Source of the DNA: an uncultured Collinsella sp.
Lineage (GTDB): Bacteria; Actinomycetota; Coriobacteriia; Coriobacteriales; Coriobacteriaceae
DNA length: 47,983 bases
Reading direction: 5' to 3'
NCBI GenBank assembly: GCA_902482035.1
Contig: CABSYW010000020.1
Coordinates: 1 to 47,983, forward strand
In this document: one piece after another, positions 7,621 through 14,946 of the stretch
Layout: every line of letters starts with the position of its first letter
Position numbering within the stretch: position 1 is the stretch's first letter
Translations under genes and position numbers: made by a program
Notes under the pieces: generated by a model
Database searches by the model: none
Told to the model about the DNA's origin: nothing
What the model saw: only the letters and a program-made list of their open reading frames with translations

Positions 7621-7926
7621 ATGACCATCCTGAAGGGCTCCGAAAAGATTGTGGCATCGCTCAATCAGTTCGGCGTTGTCCGGCGCGTGAGGCGGGGGCA
7701 CTACGTGATTGCAGAGCCCATCGAACTGAATGACGAGCTTACGCGGTTTTTGGTCTTTGCCGACATGCTGGTAAACCGGTCGAGTTACCGGACGTTCCTG
7801 GAACTGCAGGACGTGGCCGAGTTGTTTCCGTTCGCGTGCCGTGTGAGCAAGGAGGAACTTGTGGCTGACGAGCGGTTCGAGGTGAACAACTTCGGCGGGG
7901 AGTTCTCGGTGGGGGTACGGGAGTAG
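7621..7926 (+). CDS. Hypothetical protein, possibly the remnant of a longer gene
   Basis: I do not recognise this 101-residue protein. It has a helical N terminus (GSEKIVASLNQFGVV), a basic RRVRRGHYVIAEP segment resembling a winged-helix wing, and an acidic end. The frame stays open upstream to 7579, just behind the restriction gene stop, and those 14 codons also look protein-like (DNKSVEAARKRM) but hold no good start. No ribosome-binding site is evident. It may be the 3' end of a gene truncated when the restriction-modification pair arrived. It converges with the ABC-3C ATPase gene 17 bases on. Confidence 0.4.
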   Translation: MTILKGSEKIVASLNQFGVVRRVRRGHYVIAEPIELNDELTRFLVFADMLVNRSSYRTFLELQDVAELFPFACRVSKEELVADERFEVNNFGGEFSVGVRE

Positions 7927-7943
7927 GAGAGTACAGGTCACTC

Positions 7944-9668
7944 CTACGACGCAACACCTTTGCCACGCGTGAAAAGCATATCGTCAATCGAAAGCTGCAG
8001 GATTTGCAGTTTACCCTGCTCCTCGGCTGGTATCAGCGACGAATCGAGCTTCTCCTTAAGGACTGCGACTATGTACTGGCAGTTGATTGTGCTGGCGCGT
8101 GCGATTATGTCACGCAACACCTTACCCTCGATGTTTTCAAGGACGTCATGCACTATGAAGCGCGGAGTCTTGATGCCCTTTGATTCTGCAAACTGCTGAT
8201 ACGCTAAATCAAATGCGGCGATGAGTGACTTGCGTGTGCCCGTGCTGGAGCCAGCGGTATCACGTATTGCAACGGGGAACTTGTTCGACTCTTCATAGTA
8301 AACGAGCAGCGGCGATTCGTTGTTGAACTCCCTGGCAAGCGGAGTGAAGAATGCGTTAAACGCAAGCATCATTGCAGCAAAATCGTTGGATTGCGGCTCG
8401 TCGCCATCATCAGACGAGCCAAGCGATGCGATTTTTCCCTCAATGCTGGTCTGTTCTACCTCAAAGCTGTTGAGCGTATCTATTACTTCTCGGCATTTGC
8501 CGATACTGCTCGAAAGCTCAACTAGGCGTGCCTGAAGCGACTCGTACTCATCGATGAGGTCTTGCTCCACCAATGACATGAATTGGCTGTTCTGCGATGA
8601 CAGTTGGCTGATTTCACGTTGCACAGATGCACGCTCGGCCTTCAGTTTTTCTGCCACACTCGCGAAATAGGCAATCTTGTTGTCGCAGAGCTGGTTGTTG
8701 AATGCGACCATCTCTTCGAAAGTTGCATTCACCATCGGGATCATCGAACAGACTTCCTCGAAAAACCGTCTGCTCAAATTAACGTCGGCTTGTCTACCGC
8801 GCTCTTGCATAGCAGTCTGCAGGGCCTCTTCATTTCGTTGCAGCCTGTAGTCTATGTCTGAGAGTTGCAGTGTCAGAGATGCGTATCGGGTGCGTGTAGC
8901 CGCGATTTCATCGCGGTTGGCCCTGTAGACATCGGCGTCGATGATGCTGTTGAGCTTGCACTGGACTTCTTCATGCTCGGCTTCGAGCCCTGCAAGTATC
9001 TGCTGCTGCTCGCTGACCGTATCGACGTTCTGGACTTTCTTATAGCGTTTGATGGACTCACGCGTCTTGTTCAAGTCCTTGTTGAGGTCGTCACGCTTTT
9101 TGTCGAGCGCCGGATCTGAGATGCCGAACAGAGCGTTGTAGACACTCCGGTAGATGGATGTGCTGCCGCTGGGAACGGTTTTGAGGAAGGAATTATCATC
9201 CCCGCCTACGGACACGCGGACAAATGAATTGATCAATTGGCGAAACGTGGGCACATTCGCTTCGTTCCCGAAAAGCAAGACATTGAGTCGTTGCTGGTAA
9301 GCTTTCTGCCCCATCTTTTCGCCGTCAATGTAGTACCTTCCATTCGGGAAGAGGTCGATTGTGAGAATCACGTCATCGCCATCGGGAAAATCCGATGTCA
9401 GTGTCATGTCGACGGCGATCTTGTTTGTGACGATGAAATCGCGTAGCTCCTCGGTCACCGTGCCCGTGTCGGCGTCTGTGTAAATGAGCTTCCTGTCCTT
9501 GGCGCCCATTGCGATATCAATGAGCTTGAGGAAGGTTGTTTTTCCAACGCGATTGTGCGATTCGGAGTCCTCGGTATCGACGATGAGGTTGGCACCCTTG
9601 TGGAATAAGACCTCGCGAACTATTTCGTCAGTTGTTGTCTTGCGAATTCTAAGCGACTTGATGAACAT
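7944..9668 (-). CDS. ABC-3C system ATPase (DUF2326-type, Rad50/SMC-like)
   Basis: The 574-residue ATPase has a Walker A NRVGKTT (Lys43), a long coiled-coil centre (about residues 190-410, rich in Glu, Gln, Lys and Arg), an ABC signature-like SSTGTRKS near 480 and a Walker B stretch PRFIVHDVLENIE near 515. This layout matches the DUF2326 ATPases of three-component ABC conflict systems, in which an SMC-like ATPase is coded with a small middle component and a CTD-containing protein. Known analysis of the class predicts nucleic-acid sensing linked to a toxic or nuclease effector. Its start overlaps the end of the middle-component gene by 20 bases. It lies next to a restriction-modification pair, so a defence role is likely. 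No membrane segment or nuclease motif is seen. Confidence 0.85.
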   Translation of the reverse strand: MFIKSLRIRKTTTDEIVREVLFHKGANLIVDTEDSESHNRVGKTTFLKLIDIAMGAKDRKLIYTDADTGTVTEELRDFIVTNKIAVDMTLTSDFPDGDDVILTIDLFPNGRYYIDGEKMGQKAYQQRLNVLLFGNEANVPTFRQLINSFVRVSVGGDDNSFLKTVPSGSTSIYRSVYNALFGISDPALDKKRDDLNKDLNKTRESIKRYKKVQNVDTVSEQQQILAGLEAEHEEVQCKLNSIIDADVYRANRDEIAATRTRYASLTLQLSDIDYRLQRNEEALQTAMQERGRQADVNLSRRFFEEVCSMIPMVNATFEEMVAFNNQLCDNKIAYFASVAEKLKAERASVQREISQLSSQNSQFMSLVEQDLIDEYESLQARLVELSSSIGKCREVIDTLNSFEVEQTSIEGKIASLGSSDDGDEPQSNDFAAMMLAFNAFFTPLAREFNNESPLLVYYEESNKFPVAIRDTAGSSTGTRKSLIAAFDLAYQQFAESKGIKTPRFIVHDVLENIEGKVLRDIIARASTINCQYIVAVLKEKLDSSLIPAEEQGKLQILQLSIDDMLFTRGKGVAS

Positions 9669-9903
9669 GTAGCCCTCCCTTCTCGTCTATTGACACGCGT
9701 CCGAGGAGGAAGAGAAAGTCCAAAGCCATGACAAAGAAGTCGTAGCTCACTTCTTTCTTGACCAGAGTGTTCGCCGTTACCTCATAGAGTTGACCGGCGT
9801 CCAAGCCTGGGTTCTGGTCGATGTAGCCATCCAAGGCGGCAGCGATGTAATAGACCGTGCTCGTCGGCTCATTATTGCGATCAAGCAGCAGCATCGTCAT
9901 CAC
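9649..9903 (-). CDS. ABC-3C middle component, MC6-like
   Basis: This protein is at most 84 residues and contains the pattern LLLDRNNEPTSTVYYIAAAL near the N terminus, followed by a helical region and a short winged-helix-like end (YDFFVMALDFLFLLGRV). It matches the small middle components that link the ATPase to the CTD protein in ABC-3C systems. Three ATG codons (9903, 9900, 9894) are possible; the family usually begins close to the LLLDR motif, so the last is plausible. It overlaps the CTD gene upstream and the ATPase gene downstream, so the three form one tightly coupled operon. Confidence 0.75.
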   Translation of the reverse strand: MMTMLLLDRNNEPTSTVYYIAAALDGYIDQNPGLDAGQLYEVTANTLVKKEVSYDFFVMALDFLFLLGRVSIDEKGGLHVHQVA

Positions 9904-10486
9904 CTGGCCTCAGAAGGACTCTGCATTTTGCCACGGCAACGGCAATCAACGCAACGCAGAACTGGTTGATGATTTCTTCGGGGACCTCGTCAGCCTGAAA
10001 GCCTGCGTCATTCACAATCATGTTATAGATCTCGTTCTCGATGAGCTTGAGCTGTGCATCGCCGTTTCCTACGCACAGCTTGCCGTCATCGCGAACGTCT
10101 GCCACATTGACAAACATCTTGTTCAGCCTTTGGATGATGGCTTCGCTGTCGGGGAATTCCTTGATCACGCTGTCGAGACGAGCGTAGTTCTCAGAATACT
10201 CGTTGATGATGTTTAGGTAACGCGGTGCGTGGTTGTAAATCAGCTTCTTCTCTATAGGAGGCGGAGGCGTAAGGGGGAAATCTTCGCCCGTTGGCTCAGT
10301 CGACGAAATCATGATTTGCAGGAGTTTATACATGAGCGTCTTTGTAAGCGGCCGGTGCGGGCCAGACGAGACGGGCTGGTAGATGTTTATGTCATGTGAG
10401 TCATAGCTATTGGAGTCGCCGGTTATGTTCGTGGCGACCTTTCCAATTGCGCTCTGGCTTGTCTGCGTTGGCTTATCGCGAAGCAT
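9881..10486 (-). CDS. ABC-3C CTD-containing protein with N-terminal Gly/Asn motif
   Basis: The 201-residue protein has a C-terminal helical domain of the ABC-3C CTD type, starting with KLIYNHAPRYLNIINEYSENY near residue 80 and ending in an Ala/Val-rich helix and an acidic tail. CTD proteins of this class often carry an effector domain in front; here there is none, only about 75 residues with a motif at 13-36 (AIGKVATNITGDSNS, then DINIYQP). Nearly the same motif, ATGKVATNVVGSNNS, lies at the C terminus of the small membrane protein encoded just before it. The two genes overlap by 14 bases. The motif may allow the two proteins to assemble with each other, with the membrane peptide acting as effector; this is inference. 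Confidence 0.75.
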   Translation of the reverse strand: MLRDKPTQTSQSAIGKVATNITGDSNSYDSHDINIYQPVSSGPHRPLTKTLMYKLLQIMISSTEPTGEDFPLTPPPPIEKKLIYNHAPRYLNIINEYSENYARLDSVIKEFPDSEAIIQRLNKMFVNVADVRDDGKLCVGNGDAQLKLIENEIYNMIVNDAGFQADEVPEEIINQFCVALIAVAVAKCRVLLRPGDDDAAA

Positions 10487-10670
10487 GGATGTTCGCCGAG
10501 TTGTTGCTGCCTACGACGTTTGTGGCAACTTTACCTGTAGCGGTCTGCGAGTTGTCGCTTAGACTCTTTTTGATTGACTTGATCTCTTGCTTGTTTTGGA
10601 GCGAGATGACGGCGGCGGCGATGGATGCGATAGACGCGATAATTCCAAGGATAAGGTTCACAGTCTCCAT
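10473..10670 (-). CDS. Small single-pass membrane protein heading the ABC-3C operon
   Basis: The 65-residue protein has an N-terminal membrane helix (about residues 4-24, rich in Ile, Ala and Ser), a basic linker (KQEIKSIKKS) and a C-terminal motif ATGKVATNVVGSNNSANI. GGGAGG ends 4 bases before the ATG at 10670, so the TTG 12 bases upstream is not needed as start. It overlaps the CTD gene by 14 bases and is the first gene of the operon. The match between its tail and the head of the CTD protein suggests direct contact. It could be a membrane anchor or a pore-forming effector of the system. Confidence 0.7.
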   Translation of the reverse strand: METVNLILGIIASIASIAAAVISLQNKQEIKSIKKSLSDNSQTATGKVATNVVGSNNSANIHASR

Positions 10671-10751
10671 CTTGCCTCCCAAATGTCAAGTCCAATATTC
10701 TAGACCATTATCGAGCGTTCGCTCGTTGCGTTGCCTCTAATTCTTGCTAAT

Positions 10752-10795
10752 GGTCACAAACTGCCGAACGGACTGGATGACCTCACTTTGTGACC
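10752..10795. repeat. Short inverted repeat upstream of the ABC-3C operon
   Basis: GGTCACAAA (10752-10760) is repeated inverted as TTTGTGACC (10787-10795). It lies in the 199-bp gap between the divergent ABC-3C operon and the phage-like pseudogene and could be an operator or a relic boundary. Nothing else is seen in the gap. Confidence 0.35.
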
Positions 10796-10869
10796 GACCT
10801 TTAGCCTATTTGCATGGTTAAGGGACGGTTCGTTTGTGCTGGCCTATGTCAATCGAAAGGCAGGCCGAC

Positions 10870-11536
10870 ATGGACGGAGACGACCATAGCATCGACGACG
10901 AGGAAGAGGTCGCAGCGCAGGCGGGCGGCCAAGAAGGGGTCGCGCAGGCGGAAGAGCCGCAGGCAGTGGACTCGGAGAGGGGCTACCAGGCGCTTCTCGC
11001 CAAGCAGGAGGCTCGCATCAAGGAGCTTGAGGGGCAAGTGGCCGAGGCTGCCAAGAGCGCCGAGGTGGCGGACGCCCTGCGCGGCGAAATCCAGCAGGTG
11101 AAGGCCAGGCGGCCGATGAGCGCATCGCCTTCGCGGCAGACATGGCGACGTTCGCAACCATGAACCTGACCCACCTCTTCTACTCATGCACGGCGCTGGA
11201 GGTGGTCTCCGGTTTGGGCAACCTCGCAGGTGTCAAGTCGTGCGGTTCGCGTTCGCTTCGCGCTCGTCGCCCGCCGAGCTGGACTTCCGAGGCTTCGACC
11301 CGTCTGCGCTCACCGACCTGACCTACTGCTTCTCGGGGTGCTCGTCGCTGGTGACGATCTACGCCGACGCCACCTGGCCGCTGCCTTCGAGCGGGGTTTC
11401 GGACTCGCAGTGCTTCTATAACTGCTACAAGCTGACGGGCGGCAACGGAACCACGTATGCAAGCAGCAGGACGGTTTATACCCACTTCCGTATCGATACG
11501 ACGGCTACGCCTGGTTACCTGACTGTCTCTGCTTGA
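10870..11536 (+). pseudogene. Decayed phage or BspA-like surface protein gene with two frameshifts
   Basis: Three pieces in different frames line up as one former protein. The first (10870 to about 11106) is an acidic segment followed by a coiled coil (LLAKQEARIKELEGQ), typical of phage structural or surface proteins. One missing base near 11106 shifts the frame to AADERIAFAADMATFATMNL, and a second shift near 11238 leads to RFAFASRSSPAELDFRGF and TYCFSGCSSLVTIYA. The later pieces carry the repeat pattern of DUF285/BspA-like proteins (aromatic, SGCSSL, ELDFRGFD). The gene begins with ATG at 10870 after AAGGCAGG and ends at 11536. Its 3' end overlaps the convergent XRE gene by 32 bases. It is most likely left over from a prophage or mobile element and not functional. 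Confidence 0.7.
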
Positions 11537-12416
11537 CATGCTCTTTGGCTACGGTATTTGCGTCAGTCTGGGTAATATCCGAGAACATTTCATCAACGAT
11601 GCGGACATGGCATTCATAAGCTGCATACCTGCTGGACCTCACCGCATTTTCCGCTTCCTGCAGGCGTGTTGCAGCATCCCTGAATCGGGATTTTGCCGCC
11701 ATTTGCCCCATGATGGAGTCTGGGTGGTTGTCACTGAGTACGTCTGCGTCTCTCAGTTCTATTTCCGCACTTGCAATGCGTTCCATAAGCAGATTGTATT
11801 GGGCATCGCCGACCTCAGACAGGCAGAGCACAAGGTCTTTAAACGCTGCTGCGGTCAGCATTCGATTGAGCACTGCCCTGCAAGCTTCTGGCTCGGCATT
11901 CGCCTTCGCGACCATATCATTCACGAGGTATTTTTCCCATTCCTCATGGTCTCCGCCGTTGCCGCCAGACTGTTCCGGAAGCCACTCCGCACTAACTTTT
12001 CTCGTCATACGCTCGATGGACAGAACAGCCTCGCCGCTGAGACCAAGGAAGTCAGCAATATCTTGGAGCTCGTACGTATCACAATCGGTCTCCCCGATGA
12101 GAAAACCTACTGGCTTTCCGAATATGTCAGCCAGATCTACGAGGTCATCCCATTGAGGAAACTGATCTCCTTTTCGAAATCGGCTGATCTTTCTCGCAAT
12201 CGCCTTGCGGCCGTTCTCCCTTTCCACTGCATAGCGGTCATCGGCTAGCGAGGCATCATCGGCACCGTTACGCTTTTGATAGAGCAGACGCGCAAGGCCG
12301 ATATTGCTAATGCCTCTGCGCCCCTTTTCTATTTCATAGCTTTCCATCAAACCGCTGAGTCTCTTTGGAAAAATGTCCTTAGGGCGATCTTTGCGGACGT
12401 ACATTGTCTTAATCAT
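11505..12416 (-). CDS. XRE-family regulator with helical C-terminal domain
   Basis: The 303-residue protein has an N-terminal helix-turn-helix region with an inserted loop (ISNIGLARLLY, then AIARKISRFRKGDQFPQWDDLVDLADIFGKPVGFLIG, seen here in parts), resembling phage-type repressors. The remaining 190 residues are mainly helical (AEIELRDADVL, RFRDAATRLQEAENAV), and I do not recognise them. ATG 12416 directly follows GAGGA; an ATG four codons on (12404) has better spacing and may be the real start. Three GTCTTA half-sites in the divergent promoter region suggest self-control. It may be the repressor of a lost prophage. Confidence 0.7.
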   Translation of the reverse strand: MIKTMYVRKDRPKDIFPKRLSGLMESYEIEKGRRGISNIGLARLLYQKRNGADDASLADDRYAVERENGRKAIARKISRFRKGDQFPQWDDLVDLADIFGKPVGFLIGETDCDTYELQDIADFLGLSGEAVLSIERMTRKVSAEWLPEQSGGNGGDHEEWEKYLVNDMVAKANAEPEACRAVLNRMLTAAAFKDLVLCLSEVGDAQYNLLMERIASAEIELRDADVLSDNHPDSIMGQMAAKSRFRDAATRLQEAENAVRSSRYAAYECHVRIVDEMFSDITQTDANTVAKEHVKQRQSGNQA

Positions 12417-12470
12417 TCCTCATTAACAACAGATAAGACAATTATAGGACATATACCGTCTTATTTACCG
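12402..12470. promoter_or_regulatory. Divergent promoter region with GTCTTA half-sites
   Basis: GTCTTA or its complement TAAGAC occurs three times (near 12406, 12433 and 12458). Two form an inverted pair around TATAGGACATATACC. This is a likely operator for the XRE regulator, set between it and the plus-strand gene at 12547. Confidence 0.4.
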
Positions 12471-12546
12471 ATGGCATGATAGCACTGTCGAAAGTGAGCA
12501 CCCCAGTGGAAGCGGTGCTGAAGTGAAAGAAAGTGAGGAAAAGGCA

Positions 12547-12891
12547 ATGACGACTTGGGACTATGCGCAATTGTCGCATCTGGCGAAAGAGCTCGGTGGG
12601 CCTCAGGCGCTGATCAGCAATATCAGAGCGGGCGGGATTTCCGTTGGAAGAATCCAGGGTGGAGTAATCGGTTCTGTAGCCACGCTAGTCGCAGGTGGAA
12701 TCGGACTGTATGCCTACGACAAGCACCAGAGGAAGATCGCTCTTGCTGAACAGAGTGCAACCATTCTCAAGGCGAACATCGAAGTATACGAAGAGGCACA
12801 TTCGTCAACAGAAGTTGATGAGGCTACGAGAGAGACGCAACATAGTGAGGAGGAAACGGTAACTGAATCCAGTGGCGGCGAAGAGGCCTAG
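12547..12891 (+). CDS. Small membrane protein of unknown function
   Basis: The 114-residue protein has an amphipathic start (MTTWDYAQLSHLAKELGG), a Gly-rich membrane helix (GVIGSVATLVAGGIGLYAY, about residues 46-64), a KHQRK stop-transfer and a strongly acidic tail rich in Glu, Ser and Thr. GAGGAAAAGG precedes the ATG at 12547; a GTG at 12523 is a less likely start. No family is recognised. It is divergent from the XRE regulator and probably controlled by it. It could be a component of a small mobile-element module. Confidence 0.6.
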   Translation: MTTWDYAQLSHLAKELGGPQALISNIRAGGISVGRIQGGVIGSVATLVAGGIGLYAYDKHQRKIALAEQSATILKANIEVYEEAHSSTEVDEATRETQHSEEETVTESSGGEEA

Positions 12892-12923
12892 CCACCAGAT
12901 TCATTAGACAGCCACTACCACGA

Positions 12924-12949
12924 GGAGCCCCGGTATGTACCAGGGCTCC
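12924..12949 (+). terminator. Possible terminator after the small membrane protein
   Basis: A 7-bp stem GGAGCCC/GGGCTCC with a 12-base loop lies 33 bases after the stop codon, but no clear T run follows. Confidence 0.4.
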
Positions 12950-12978
12950 AATTCGTTCTTATACCTTGCAGCGGATAC

Positions 12979-13200
12979 TTAGATCTCTCGGGACTTGCAG
13001 TAGAGCGGGTCGCCCTCTCCGACCAGCACATCCCACCGCCATTGCGGGGTCTCGGTGCCGGACTGGCAGAGCGCATCGAGGGGCATGACTTTTTGCTCGG
13101 GCGAGCAGGGGCAAAGGTCTGCCTTGATGTGGGCCATGTCTTCGGCCTGGCCGGCGAGCTTTTTATCCGGGGACCATGCTTTCGGCACGCGATCCCCCAT
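12979..13200 (-). CDS. Small hypothetical protein
   Basis: This 73-residue protein is not recognised. It has a CPC motif in the middle (ADLCPCSPEQK), two more Cys further on, and a conserved-looking start with KAWSPDKKLAGQAEDM. GGGAGG lies 6 bases before ATG 13200, which supports real translation. It is the last gene of the island before the palindromic repeat pair. The paired Cys could bind a metal; no function can be assigned. Confidence 0.55.
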   Translation of the reverse strand: MGDRVPKAWSPDKKLAGQAEDMAHIKADLCPCSPEQKVMPLDALCQSGTETPQWRWDVLVGEGDPLYCKSREI

Positions 13201-13222
13201 CCTCAACCTCCCAAATCAAAAA

Positions 13223-13363
13223 CTCAATCTGTAACACCTAGACTCGATTTGAGCAGATATCTGTTACAGATTGAGACGTTTCGGCAGAGTGATTCCCGTT
13301 TGTCTTGATTTGTAACAGGTAGAGGCAAAAAACTCGACTTGATGTTACAGATTTAGACAAACG
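13223..13363. repeat. Tandem pair of TCTCAATCTGTAACA palindromic repeats, copy 1
   Basis: Two hairpins lie side by side: 13223-13275 (CTCAATCTGTAACA with TGTTACAGATTGAG) and 13297-13363 (arms of about 20 bp from GTTTGTCTTGATTTGTAACA). The same paired arrangement occurs at 18024-18170 and 23033-23180. This pair separates the accessory island from the first PTS cassette. Confidence 0.85.
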
Positions 13364-13384
13364 GCTGCCGACCCGCGCGAAAAC

Positions 13385-13427
13385 AAAAAGGCCGCATGCG
13401 AACCCGTGGAGGGATTCGCATGCGGCC
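13385..13427 (-). terminator. Rho-independent terminator of the first PTS cassette
   Basis: On the minus strand a 13-bp stem (GGCCGCATGCGAA and its complement) is followed by five T at 13389-13385. It lies 22 bases after the lacG stop. Confidence 0.85.
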
Positions 13428-13449
13428 GACAGGGGGTATGCGGCGGAAA

Positions 13450-14871
13450 CTAGGCCATAAGCAGGCCGGTCTCCGCGACGTTCTTGTACCAGTACGCGCT
13501 CGCCTTGGGATAGCGCTTCTGGGTCTCAAAGTCGATGTAGAACAGGCCGTAACGCTTGTTATAGCCGTTGGTCCAGGAGAACTGGTCCTGTAGCGACCAC
13601 ACAAAGTAGCCGTCGACGTTCACGCCGCCGTCGATCGCCTTGAGGATCCACGCGAGATGCTGGCGCATGTAGTCGATACGAGGGGCGTCGTTGATAAAGC
13701 CATCCTCGAAGTCGTCCTTATAGCCCATGCCGTTCTCGGTGATGTAGATCTTCTTGTAGTTGGGGTAATCGTTCTTAATGCGCAGCAGCAGGTCGTAGAG
13801 GCCCTCGGGATAGATGATCCAGTCCCAATCGGTGGTGGGTATGCCTTCGCGCACGCATGACTCGCCCACGCCCTTGAGGAACCAGCGCGAAGATCCCTTG
13901 TCGCCGGTACCATTGTGGTTGATGTCGTTTTCGCCCTCGGCAGCCCGCAGGAACTGGCACTTGTAGGTGTTGACGCCCAGGCAATCGTTGTAGGGGAGCG
14001 CGGCGGTCAGCGCGGCGACATCCTCGTCGCGGACGTCGAGCTCGCCGCCGGCGATATGGGCCAGCTTGGTCGCAGCCTCCATGGTGTCGGCTGCATAGTG
14101 GCCGCGGAAAGTGGCGTCGAGCACCCAGCGGTTGTTGATGACGTCGGCCATGCGAGCTGCCTCGCAGTCGGCGGCGTTGTTGGGGTCGAGGGGATACTTG
14201 GGCTCCAGGTTCTGGACAATGCCGATCTCGCCCTCAAAGCCGCCCTCATGGAAGGCGACGACAGCCTTGGCGTGGGCCACCATCATGTTGTGCATGAGCT
14301 GGAAGGCCTTGTCCAGGCGATACTTCTCGCCGTGCGGCCAGTTGCCAACGATAAAGCTGCCCTCGGCGGTCGCGGGAATCTCGTTAAAGGTAAACCAGTG
14401 CTTGACCTCGGTGAACTCGGCAAAGCAGAACTTGGCGTACTCGACAAAGGCGTCGATCGTCGTGCGCGTCAGGAAGCCCTCGCCGCCGTTCTGGTAAAAG
14501 GCCTCGGGCGTATCGAAGTGATCGAGCGTGACATAGGGGATGACGCCGGCTTTATTGCAGGTGGCGAAAAGCTCGTGATAGAAAGCGACGCCCTCGGGGT
14601 TAATCTCGCCGGTGCCGTTGGGGAAGATGCGGCTCCAAGCGATGGAGACACGGATGCCGTTGATGCCAAAACGCTGGCACAGGTCGATATCGACCGGGTA
14701 CTTGTTGTAGAAGTCGCTTGCGGGATCGGGGGAGAAGCGACCCTGGGCTGCCAGGAAATCGTCCCAGGGCACTTTGCCCTTGCCGTGCGTACAGGTCTCG
14801 CCCTCAACCTGGTAAGCAGCGGTGGCGCCGCCAAACACAAAGCCGTCGGGGAACTGCATGGGGTTGGTCAT
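13450..14871 (-). CDS. lacG: 6-phospho-beta-galactosidase, GH1 (cassette 1)
   Basis: The 473-residue glycoside hydrolase family 1 enzyme cleaves phosphorylated beta-galactosides delivered by the PTS into galactose-6-phosphate and the aglycone or sugar. Acid/base Glu164 lies in WFTFNE and nucleophile Glu379 in ITENG. The phosphate-binding triad of 6-phospho enzymes is present as Ser432, Lys439 and Tyr441 in QFSWTNGYNKRY. Trp433 in this loop is the residue that in Lactococcus LacG goes with galactoside preference, so I favour galacto over gluco specificity. AAAGGATGACTC precedes the ATG. It is the second gene of an operon with the PTS permease, 75 bases downstream of it. Residue differences from the other two copies suggest a different natural substrate. 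Confidence 0.93.
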   Translation of the reverse strand: MTNPMQFPDGFVFGGATAAYQVEGETCTHGKGKVPWDDFLAAQGRFSPDPASDFYNKYPVDIDLCQRFGINGIRVSIAWSRIFPNGTGEINPEGVAFYHELFATCNKAGVIPYVTLDHFDTPEAFYQNGGEGFLTRTTIDAFVEYAKFCFAEFTEVKHWFTFNEIPATAEGSFIVGNWPHGEKYRLDKAFQLMHNMMVAHAKAVVAFHEGGFEGEIGIVQNLEPKYPLDPNNAADCEAARMADVINNRWVLDATFRGHYAADTMEAATKLAHIAGGELDVRDEDVAALTAALPYNDCLGVNTYKCQFLRAAEGENDINHNGTGDKGSSRWFLKGVGESCVREGIPTTDWDWIIYPEGLYDLLLRIKNDYPNYKKIYITENGMGYKDDFEDGFINDAPRIDYMRQHLAWILKAIDGGVNVDGYFVWSLQDQFSWTNGYNKRYGLFYIDFETQKRYPKASAYWYKNVAETGLLMA

Positions 14872-14905
14872 GAGTCATCCTTTCTGTGGGATACGAATAG
14901 GGAGA

Positions 14906-14932
14906 GGTGCCCGAACTGGGGATCCGGGCACC
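14906..14932 (-). promoter_or_regulatory. Intercistronic hairpin between lacE and lacG (cassette 1)
   Basis: An 8-bp stem GGTGCCCG/CGGGCACC lies between the permease stop and the lacG start, with no T run. Similar hairpins occupy the same position in the other two cassettes, so it may protect one part of the transcript or reduce readthrough. Confidence 0.5.
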
Positions 14933-14946
14933 AACAGAGGGGGGAA

